Positions 8,019 to 14,769 of a stretch of DNA of 64,000 nucleotides are shown one piece after another. This stretch comes from Haloarcula argentinensis DSM 12282 (GTDB taxonomy: Archaea; Halobacteriota; Halobacteria; Halobacteriales; Haloarculaceae). Location of the stretch: NCBI GenBank assembly GCA_000336895.1, contig AOLX01000026.1, positions 169,868 through 233,867 on the forward strand, read 5' to 3'. Under the pieces are notes generated by a model, which was given only the letters and a program-made list of their open reading frames with translations, was not told where the DNA came from and ran no database searches. Position 1 is the stretch's first letter. Every line of letters starts with the position of its first letter. The translations under genes and the position numbers were made by a program.

Positions 8019-8273
8019 AACAATCCGGGTATGCTGACCGCTGACGATATGCGCGAGGTGGATAGCTACCTGCTAACGTATCTTGACGAGGGGCGCGTCA
8101 CGCCTTCATACGCACGCCGCCGTCTCAAAGACGACATGGAAGAATACTCGCGCGGGTACGTCCAGCAGCGACTCAAGCGGTTGGAGGAGCATAGCCACGT
8201 TGACAACTTGTTTGACACCGGCCTGTACGAGCTGGTCAACGATCCGCGGGGGGACAGTGATGACCGGGACTGA
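8004..8273 (+). CDS. Winged-helix DNA-binding protein, PhiH1-repressor-like, up to 89 aa
   Basis: The pattern LTYLDEGRVTPSYARRRLKDD followed by YVQQRLKRLEEHSHVDNL and the wing-like TGLYELVNDPR matches the small haloarchaeal winged-helix repressors and parallels the 3050 gene. It starts with GTG at 8004 or ATG at 8031; the second removes a polar tail and lies clear of the repeated 12-mer, so it is a serious alternative. It may be the second half of a genetic switch with the 3050 gene, or the regulator of the 7817 array. Confidence 0.7.
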   Translation: MSTTTNNPGMLTADDMREVDSYLLTYLDEGRVTPSYARRRLKDDMEEYSRGYVQQRLKRLEEHSHVDNLFDTGLYELVNDPRGDSDDRD

Positions 8274-8454
8274 CCAGCGAGACCCGACCGACGACTCGGC
8301 GGCGTGTTCTCGCTGCGGCGCCCACATCGGCCTCGGCAGCGGCGCGTACTGTGGACCCTTGCACACACGATGTCGGTCCAGAGCCGTCGATGGAGCGCTG
8401 CATGGGCTGTGGGCAACCCGAACACGGGTAAGACCAGCACGGTCAGCCTTCTGA
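8260..8454 (+). CDS. Small zinc-knuckle protein, possibly frameshifted at its end
   Basis: ATG at 8260 overlaps the end of the upstream gene. Residues CSRCG and later GAYCGPLHTRC give a plausible zinc site. The last 25 residues are Arg-rich and unlike a native C-terminus, while another frame at about 8390-8430 reads MERCMGCGQPEHG and then stops. A single indel could therefore have split a two-knuckle protein. Weakly supported. Confidence 0.4.
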   Translation: MTGTDQRDPTDDSAACSRCGAHIGLGSGAYCGPLHTRCRSRAVDGALHGLWATRTRVRPARSAF

Positions 8455-8677
8455 TCACTCTGTGAACACTCGACTCCGGTAATCTTCCGGTACTCTTGAA
8501 CGCTCGGACGTGAGAATAGACGGATACCGTCGCCACGCCGGTGCACGATATCCCCGTGCAGCTGCTCGAACACTGCGACTGAAGGTTATCCCGATTGACG
8601 GAGGCTCGATACGATTTAATGCTTGAGCGAACCAGTGACGGGCGGCCGGACAATGCACGCCGCTGGCGAGGTGCTGT

Positions 8678-8884
8678 GTGAAGCTTGCCGTCGAGATAGA
8701 GGCTATCGGTGTCTACACCAGAGGGGGCCTGCATCCCAAGCGGAAGCGTCTCTTGACGCTGGCAATGTACAAGGCTGCGAAGGAGTGTGCCAAGTTCTTC
8801 GAGACGTGGCCCGCTGATGCTGACGCACCGACTAATCGGTTGTTTGGTGGTAGTCTCGAAGAGATTGAGAAAGCTACTGGCTAG
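8678..8884 (+). CDS. Hypothetical protein, 68 aa, GTG start
   Basis: Reads VKLAVEIEAIGVYTRGG, then a Lys-rich helix (KRKRLLTLAMYKAAKECAKFF) and ends SLEEIEKATG. Composition looks coding, but the start is uncertain and the sequence just upstream (8455-8677) looks like decayed coding DNA, so this may be the surviving end of a longer gene. It stops four bases before the target duplication of a MITE-like element. Confidence 0.4.
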   Translation: MKLAVEIEAIGVYTRGGLHPKRKRLLTLAMYKAAKECAKFFETWPADADAPTNRLFGGSLEEIEKATG

Positions 8885-8895
8885 TAGCTGTCCCA

Positions 8896-9041
8896 CAGGG
8901 TGTCATAGAACGATTCACACACTTCAGTAGCTCCCGGAAAACCGCTGTCTGAGAGAGGGTATTATCGCCGCTATTCAGAAGTAGCAACAGCGGTTCTTTC
9001 GACCGGTATCAGAAAACCATGCCAACCGTTCTATGACACCC
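8896..9041. mobile_element. MITE-like element, about 146 bp, with 8-bp target duplication
   Basis: GGGTGTCATAGAACG at 8898-8912 is the exact inverse of CGTTCTATGACACCC at 9027-9041. The octamer CTGTCCCA flanks both sides (8888-8895 and 9042-9049). Inside, AACCGCTGT and ACAGCGGTT form a second inverted pair. There is no coding capacity. Fifteen-base inverted ends plus an 8-bp duplication point to a non-autonomous relative of an IS1595/ISH4-type element; the family assignment rests on duplication length only. Confidence 0.7.
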
Positions 9042-9055
9042 CTGTCCCAGCCAGT

Positions 9056-9826
9056 TTAGTGCTCACGAGTATAATACAACGCCCAAATCCCAAGCCCAGC
9101 AAAAAAACCAAACCAACCGATTGGTGCGCGGGCCCAGTCAGGAATGGGTGTGCTTAGATACGGTGAGGCGAACGCCGTGATGCTTGAGAAATTGACCGGA
9201 TCATACAGCAGGGCTCCTGAAATAGCTAATACCATCCCAAGCGCTACTGGCCGCGGCATCCGGTGTTCGAAGTGGCGGAAGTCAAACATTAGTCCAACTA
9301 CAACTAAAAAGAAAAACCCAATCCAGAAACTTCGGATTGCGGCATCAGTACCTATGGACTCACTTGTAAGTGCGAGTATAATACTCATGCCAGTAGCGGT
9401 AATGATCACGCAGGATGCAGAGAAAAAAATGAGCCGGTCCCGGATTGTGGTATAAATATACTGATACAAACTAGCAGTTATTGGTTCTTGTCTACTTCCT
9501 TCCACCGCCTGTAATACTCTTTGGACGATTCGAGCTGCGAGTGCACCCTGAATGAGACGGCCGCTAAGATAGATCATCAAGGTGAATAATAAGGTGAGGT
9601 CATGGCGAACTACTGATACATATGTTGCGCCGGAAATTGCTAATGCAACCGTTGTTGCAATCACTATACTACGTTGGTGTGAATAATTCCCGTAATCCGC
9701 TGTATGAATTCGAAGATATCGAAGGCTGACCCCAATAAATATAAATGCGAGTCCAGTCCCAACAGCTACTGTCGCCAACCATGGTGGCATAAGTTCAAGC
9801 CATGCGTCAACTTGCAGAGGATCCAC
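9056..9826 (-). CDS. Polytopic membrane protein, 256 aa
   Basis: About seven hydrophobic segments, for example WLATVAVGTGLAFIFIGV, SIVIATTVALAISGATYVSV, LTLLFTLMIYLSG, IFFSASCVIITATGMSIILA and WIGFFFLVVVGLMFDF. Loops are basic on one side (RYLRIHTADYGNYSHQR). It is the last gene of a three-gene operon behind the beta-propeller protein, and is AT-richer than the virus core, which suggests later acquisition. No family recognised. Confidence 0.65.
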   Translation of the reverse strand: MDPLQVDAWLELMPPWLATVAVGTGLAFIFIGVSLRYLRIHTADYGNYSHQRSIVIATTVALAISGATYVSVVRHDLTLLFTLMIYLSGRLIQGALAARIVQRVLQAVEGSRQEPITASLYQYIYTTIRDRLIFFSASCVIITATGMSIILALTSESIGTDAAIRSFWIGFFFLVVVGLMFDFRHFEHRMPRPVALGMVLAISGALLYDPVNFSSITAFASPYLSTPIPDWARAPIGWFGFFAGLGIWALYYTREH

Positions 9827-9832
9827 TCTTGA

Positions 9833-10093
9833 TCACACCTCCTCAACAATATACTGTACTGAGATGTAGCTAACGGCGAGTGGTACTGCCAGCCCAAAAA
9901 CAGTTAGTAGCCATCGAACAATTGTTCGAAGAATCGGCGTCTGATAAATTATTCCGGTTGCAACAGCAACAATAGCAATTAGAGATAATTGACTGGCCTT
10001 AGTTGAGGGCGGCCGAATTAATATGCACAGTTGCACGGTCGCTACCGCTGCTAGCCCCGGCCAAAGAAGCGATACTACTTCTACAGATGTCAT
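9833..10093 (-). CDS. Small membrane protein, 86 aa
   Basis: Three likely membrane segments: VVSLLWPGLAAVATVQLCIL, LSLIAIVAVATGIIY and WLLTVFGLAVPLAVSYISV. Its ATG overlaps the stop of the 671-residue gene (ATGA) and it ends six bases before the next gene begins, so all three should be co-translated. No family recognised. Confidence 0.65.
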   Translation of the reverse strand: MTSVEVVSLLWPGLAAVATVQLCILIRPPSTKASQLSLIAIVAVATGIIYQTPILRTIVRWLLTVFGLAVPLAVSYISVQYIVEEV

Positions 10094-12105
10094 AGCTTAT
10101 CATCATTGTCTTTATCTCCCCATCCTTTAACAAGTAGTACAGTTACGACAACTACACAAACTGTTAAAAGGCCTTGCAGCACAAAATTTCTAGTCAAAAA
10201 GCCGAATATCCTATTAGTAGATGGTTCTGAGCCTGGTTGAGACTGGCTAACATTAATATTAGACGCGTTTTTGTTTGGCCCTGAGACGACCGGAGTAGTA
10301 TCATTGTTATCACTTCTTGCTGTCAACTGCGGTAATAGGTCAACTAAATCTTCCTTAGTACTTGGATTGGGTGATGGTTCGGCTAACTGGCCGACTCCCT
10401 CTCTCGTTGTATATATTAACCCCTGATCAGTTATATACCCCTCTCTGATGTCTACTACCCCTCTATACAACCCGCCCTCATCTGTAATAATTGGCTCTCC
10501 GTCTTTTCCAATCGCAACTATATCTCCCCCACTGAAAACTAAATAATACTCAGGTGTTTCAGAGATACGGAGGGTTTGAGTATAAGCTTCGCGCCCATCA
10601 AGCGTTCCGTTTCGATGCTGTGGTATCGATGACATACTAACACTATCATTGTATTCGGCATCGAACGTCGCCTCATCGTCCTCGGAGACAAACCAGTCAA
10701 CTTCGCCCGAAGAATCAATTTTCACTACCCCAAAATAGTGTTCTGAATATATTATACCACCATCACTTGTTCGCGTCATATGTCCACTGAATGACCCTAT
10801 ATCGGGATGCGTCAACTGGCGGTGAAATACTTTTTCGCCAGATTCTGAATCTAAGACGATTAGTCTCGTTGTATTTTCCGCTGTTGGAGTTGAAGACGTC
10901 GGTTCACCCATAATGTAAGTATACTCTTCTCCAGAACGAACATCTGTATATCGAGTCTGAGCGGGAGTCTCCCATATTATATCTCCTTGTGCATTTACTT
11001 TGGTAACTGAATCCCCCACCTGTAAGAAAACATATTCTGTCGTTCGTTTTTCCACTGTGACTCTCCGACTGAATTCCTGAAGAATGTCGCCTTCAGTGGA
11101 CAGTATGACACCGCCAACGTTGTCGGTATAATCTGTTTCTACTATCAAAAGTCCATTCCATCGGTCTAGGTCGGGGTCGATAGGTTCTCCTAATTTAACA
11201 GTGCGACTCCAGACAACTGTACCATCGGTCCCGATACGAACTAGTTTGTGTTCCGAATCCAAACCTTCTACTACAGCAACTGTGCTCTCATCAGGCAGAA
11301 CCTGAGCGTCGTGAACCTCGTTAAATTCTTGACTCCAAGCAACTCTACCATCGGTCCCGATGCGAACTACTCTGTGTTCCGAATCCAAACCTCCTACTAC
11401 AGCAACTGCGGTATCATCAGATAGAACCTGAACGTCCTGGACGTCGTCAAATTTTAGACTCCAAGCAACTGTACCGTTAGCATTAATCTGGATGATTTTT
11501 TCTCGATCGGTATCATATTCAGATATACGCGTCAGTATGCTGCCGTCGTCGAGAGTCTCTGTATACCCAATCTCCTCGAATTTTTGTGACCAAACGACCT
11601 CGCCTCGCTTATTCCTCTTTTTAATGCTGTTGTTGCTAATGGAATCAATTTCGTATCCAGCTATGAGCGGTGCTTGACGATCAGGTGGTGTTACCCAGTC
11701 ACCTGACGAAGATATTTGTACATTTTTATCATGATGGGAAAAATCAGCGAGGTGTATAGTTATATTCTGTCTCGTTATTTCTGAAATCCGCGCTTTTCTG
11801 TACCGGTCGCCTACTTCGATTTCTTTATTCCAAAGAACATCACCTGTTTCTGAGATTTTGTAAACTCGCACCGAGTCGGTCTCATACATCGAACGATCAT
11901 CAGGGTTGTACATCTCAAAGAGTGCATATATACTGTCACTTACAGGAGAATCAGTGATGAGTGCAGGGTGTCCATCCTCCACAGTGACTATCCACTCCCA
12001 ATTATCTGAATGGGGACCGCTAGCATGATGTGCGACCGCCGTTCCACCGAGAGTAGCTACAGCCAAGGAGGATAGTAGTAGTAATACAGTGAGCTTTCGC
12101 CTCAT
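10090..12105 (-). CDS. Secreted beta-propeller (PQQ-like repeat) protein with C-terminal membrane anchor, 671 aa
   Basis: A Sec-type signal peptide (MRRKLTVLLLLSSLAVATLGGTAVA) opens the protein and a hydrophobic anchor near residues 640-660 closes it. Between them are repeated blades with the PQQ-like signature (GTVAWS, GRVAWSQEF, GTVVWSRTV, GDIIWETP, GEVDWFVS). Two adjacent 42-residue blades are nearly identical. It should sit on the outer face of the membrane, perhaps as a binding or scaffold protein with the two membrane proteins downstream. It has no catalytic motif that I can see. Confidence 0.75.
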   Translation of the reverse strand: MRRKLTVLLLLSSLAVATLGGTAVAHHASGPHSDNWEWIVTVEDGHPALITDSPVSDSIYALFEMYNPDDRSMYETDSVRVYKISETGDVLWNKEIEVGDRYRKARISEITRQNITIHLADFSHHDKNVQISSSGDWVTPPDRQAPLIAGYEIDSISNNSIKKRNKRGEVVWSQKFEEIGYTETLDDGSILTRISEYDTDREKIIQINANGTVAWSLKFDDVQDVQVLSDDTAVAVVGGLDSEHRVVRIGTDGRVAWSQEFNEVHDAQVLPDESTVAVVEGLDSEHKLVRIGTDGTVVWSRTVKLGEPIDPDLDRWNGLLIVETDYTDNVGGVILSTEGDILQEFSRRVTVEKRTTEYVFLQVGDSVTKVNAQGDIIWETPAQTRYTDVRSGEEYTYIMGEPTSSTPTAENTTRLIVLDSESGEKVFHRQLTHPDIGSFSGHMTRTSDGGIIYSEHYFGVVKIDSSGEVDWFVSEDDEATFDAEYNDSVSMSSIPQHRNGTLDGREAYTQTLRISETPEYYLVFSGGDIVAIGKDGEPIITDEGGLYRGVVDIREGYITDQGLIYTTREGVGQLAEPSPNPSTKEDLVDLLPQLTARSDNNDTTPVVSGPNKNASNINVSQSQPGSEPSTNRIFGFLTRNFVLQGLLTVCVVVVTVLLVKGWGDKDNDDKL
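11221..11472 (-). repeat. Tandem 126-bp duplication inside the propeller gene
   Basis: Units 11221-11346 and 11347-11472 match closely at DNA level: both begin ACCATCGGTCCCGAT, and TGTGTTCCGAATCCAAACC recurs exactly one period apart. Each unit encodes one 42-residue blade. Nucleotide-level similarity means the duplication is recent compared with the other blades. Confidence 0.8.
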
Positions 12106-12190
12106 TAGTTGATACCTAACATACCTAAATTCTGACTCATCAAAATGCTTGGCATCGGGCAGGGTTGACGCGATGGACGTGTCAGAGCCG

Positions 12191-12358
12191 CTACTGGGGC
12201 AAATTCAGATTCTCTTCTTTTTCAAGCAAATCTACCGCAGTTTGAAGCGACGCCGAGGCGTCTTCGAGTTCGTCGGAAACCTTCGAGTTCGCGTTTTCTT
12301 CCCGGACAAGGCGGACTTGCTTGATCACCTCCCGCAGTCTGTCAACGTCGTTGATCAT
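12191..12358 (-). CDS. Small coiled-coil protein, 55 aa
   Basis: The frame MINDVDRLREVIKQVRLVRE...LEKEENLNLPQ is a charged helix with heptad-like leucines and valines. It lies about 85 bases upstream of the propeller operon on the same strand. Composition and periodicity support translation despite its size; nothing identifies its function. Confidence 0.55.
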   Translation of the reverse strand: MINDVDRLREVIKQVRLVREENANSKVSDELEDASASLQTAVDLLEKEENLNLPQ

Positions 12359-12461
12359 ATGGTTTCAGCTGATGCTATTACGTCACACCGAATATAACGC
12401 CATATTCACCACTATCCTCACACTCCCTTCAGTTAGTTTACAATGTTCGCGGTCAGTTTCT

Positions 12462-12485
12462 ACGCCTACCGAGCAGCCATTTCAC
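12462..12485 (-). mobile_element. 24-bp relic of the same IS4 transposase gene
   Basis: Matches 4727-4750 inside the IS4 transposase fragment at 23 of 24 positions; the shared stretch includes GCCATTTCAC and encodes VKWLLGRR on the minus strand. Flanking bases are unrelated. It marks the scar of a second, nearly erased copy next to the envelope operon. Confidence 0.55.
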
Positions 12486-12527
12486 CGGCTTCTAATGAAT
12501 ACCGAACTCATACTGACACCAACCGCT

Positions 12528-13013
12528 ATGTACCAGAATGGTCACTACGGCGTAGCGCTGCTGGCCGTCGCCCCGGTCGGCGCGATCCTCATCGCCGCAG
12601 GCCTGTTCGAGCTCGCCGTCGCTGCGGGAGTCGCGGCGGTCGCCCTCGCGATGGTGCCCGACCTTGACCAGCGCGTGCCGGGGATCACCCACCGTGGCCC
12701 GACCCACACGGTCTGGTTCGCGCTGGTGGTCGGCGCGATCACGGCTCCGGGTGCGGTGGCACTCACCATCGCCGGCCCTGTCGTGTCGGCGGTGACAGGG
12801 TTCGTTGTTGGTGCGGGAACTATCCTGTCGCATATCGCTGCTGATGCTCTCACGCCGGCTGGCGTCCGGCCGTGGCGTCCCGCCGACGATACACATTACT
12901 CGCTTGATGTTGTCGCAGCGAAGAATCCACTCGCGAATTACGCGCTGTTGGGACTGGGGATCGCCAGCGCGGCACTCGGCGGCTGGGTCGGGACCACAGT
13001 CGCAAGCGTCTAG
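12528..13013 (+). CDS. YdjM/DUF457-type membrane-bound metal-dependent hydrolase, about 161 aa
   Basis: Contains the family pattern of paired acidic and His motifs between membrane segments: MVPDLDQRVPGITHRGPTHT near residues 43-62 and ILSHIAADALTPAGVRPW later, with hydrophobic helices around them. These proteins are probable zinc-dependent membrane enzymes; substrates are unknown for haloarchaea. Starts at 12495 (MNTELIL) or 12528 (MYQNGHYG); the second is the usual family start. It lies alone on the plus strand, beside the IS4 relic, consistent with cargo. Confidence 0.7.
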   Translation: MYQNGHYGVALLAVAPVGAILIAAGLFELAVAAGVAAVALAMVPDLDQRVPGITHRGPTHTVWFALVVGAITAPGAVALTIAGPVVSAVTGFVVGAGTILSHIAADALTPAGVRPWRPADDTHYSLDVVAAKNPLANYALLGLGIASAALGGWVGTTVASV

Positions 13014-13120
13014 CCGACACAGCGACTGGCTGGCAGTGAGTATTGTTTCGCAGCGGGAGACACACCACTGTTTCCGGAGTAAACTAACACAGTGAGAAAC
13101 ACTTGCAGGGTGGTGCCAAG

Positions 13121-13327
13121 TTACAAATTTTGTCTATTGTCCGTGTGGGTGATACCCGGCACCAGGACGGAGTTGGTTGGAGTCGAGTCGTCGCTGGCAG
13201 ACATCTCTGCCTTGATCCGGACTCTCTCTCGGGTGTTCTTGATCAGTTGCCGATTGAATACCAGTATCGTCACACATCTCATCATGAAGATGAGTACCAA
13301 GACTCCTGCAGTCAATGGCTCAGTCAT
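13121..13327 (-). CDS. Small single-span membrane protein, 68 aa
   Basis: One N-terminal membrane helix (LTAGVLVLIFMMRCVTILVF) is followed by a basic then polar tail. It is the only plausible gene in the 440 bases between the hydrolase and the histidine kinase; 13014-13120 and 13328-13456 hold nothing else I can recognise. Confidence 0.45.
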   Translation of the reverse strand: MTEPLTAGVLVLIFMMRCVTILVFNRQLIKNTRERVRIKAEMSASDDSTPTNSVLVPGITHTDNRQNL

Positions 13328-13456
13328 ATCAGTAGTTGATAGCGCTACTTTTCTGCTCAGGTGAGTCCTTGAAACTGAAGCGACTGACTCGGCATAGACT
13401 AGATGACTGATTTGTTATTGTAAGAGGGGCGACCTATTCCAGTTGGGAACAAGTCT

Positions 13457-14509
13457 TCATTCCGTGATAGTGGTGATCTCAAAACGAGCACCACCTTCTT
13501 TTCCAATCGTCGCTGTAATGCTCCAACCGTGAGCCGCAATAATTTCATCGACGATGGCTAACCCAAGACCTGTTCCGCTTGATGAACTCGTCATACCCCA
13601 TTCAAAAATTTCGTCGCTAGGATCTTCTGAGAACCCGACTCCATCATCCTCGATATAGAACCCAGATTGTTCAATACGACCTACCCGAATAGTTGTTAGC
13701 TGATCACCACCGTGCACAATGGCATTCCGGAACAGGTTTTCAAACGCCTGTCTGAGGCGAGATTCGTCAGCTTCGAGCGTAGCCAAGTCCTCTATCTGGC
13801 AATCTATGTCTCCCGTTTCTACAGTCTCCCATGCCGAGCGTGCAACCGAATCAAGCGCAACTGACTCTCTTTCATCTTTAGGCTGTGTCTGTTGCGTAAG
13901 GGCAAGTGTGTCTGTGATTATCATCTCGATTCGATCAAGGGACCGGTCAATTGCGTCGATATGTTCAGAATCTACTGACTCTTGCATCAGCGTTAGATGA
14001 CCTTGTGCGACGTTCAGCGGGTTGCGAAGATCGTGTGACAGAACACTGGTTAAACGACCTAATCGTTCGTTTTTCTCCTCTAACTCGATACTATGTGCCT
14101 GGAGTTGTTTCTTTTGAAGTCGAAACTGGAGAGACAGCGCGACGAGCACGCCGTTTCCAACGATTCCGATCGCAATGCCATTGAGGAAAACAGGAAATAG
14201 GCTGTCTATCTGCCCGCCCTCCAAGTTTACTACAAAAACGATCCATGCAGTAATTCCAGTGAACAAGATACCCCCTGTAACGAAACCCAAGGCTACGAGA
14301 AATCGCTGGCGACTGTCAAATCTGAATGAATCATTGCGGGAGAGCCACTGCCCGAATCCAATTATGCCGCTGGCAGATGCGAGTGGAACAGCGAGTTCTG
14401 CTCCATCAGCCGCGAGTGATTGATGATCGATTACAGAGAACCCCATAGTGACAAATAATAGTAACACTCCCACGCCTTCTATGGACCATCGGGGAAGTGC
14501 TTGCCACAT
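13457..14509 (-). CDS. Membrane histidine kinase, 350 aa, no adjacent response regulator
   Basis: Four hydrophobic segments within residues 10-127 form the sensor region. A linker and the H-box SHDLRNPLN follow, with the phosphorylated His at about 159. The N-box is ENLFRNAIVHG and the G-boxes are DDGVGFSED and GTGLGLAIV. The catalytic core is intact. No receiver-domain gene lies nearby, so if active it would signal through a host regulator. A histidine kinase inside a provirus is unusual; it may be a cargo gene. Confidence 0.85.
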   Translation of the reverse strand: MWQALPRWSIEGVGVLLLFVTMGFSVIDHQSLAADGAELAVPLASASGIIGFGQWLSRNDSFRFDSRQRFLVALGFVTGGILFTGITAWIVFVVNLEGGQIDSLFPVFLNGIAIGIVGNGVLVALSLQFRLQKKQLQAHSIELEEKNERLGRLTSVLSHDLRNPLNVAQGHLTLMQESVDSEHIDAIDRSLDRIEMIITDTLALTQQTQPKDERESVALDSVARSAWETVETGDIDCQIEDLATLEADESRLRQAFENLFRNAIVHGGDQLTTIRVGRIEQSGFYIEDDGVGFSEDPSDEIFEWGMTSSSSGTGLGLAIVDEIIAAHGWSITATIGKEGGARFEITTITE

Positions 14510-14769
14510 GTTCTAAACTCTATTAGGAGCGTGTTGAAAAAGATGCAGCGGTTTCCACTACACCCTCTCGACCTAAACCAATCAATATTTTTGAATAAAG
14601 TATTCATACATCACCGACGGTGTCCTGAGGATTATAGAATTACTGCTGGATCTGCACTCTCTACTGAATAGGAATTTCATTTCTATGGCTGCATAGAGAA
14701 GCCGGATTCGCAACTACTGCTTAGGTTCCGGCGAGTTGGTTGTAGGCGATACCCCATGCAGACAAAAGA

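Noticed and set aside
8066..8896. A 276-residue minus-strand frame
   Set aside because: Ser/Arg-rich without acidic bias, opposite to a convincing winged-helix gene and running up to the MITE; judged a shadow.
14510..14769. Small minus-strand genes between tail hub candidate and kinase
   Set aside because: Only very short frames without ribosome-binding sites or overlaps; treated as intergenic.
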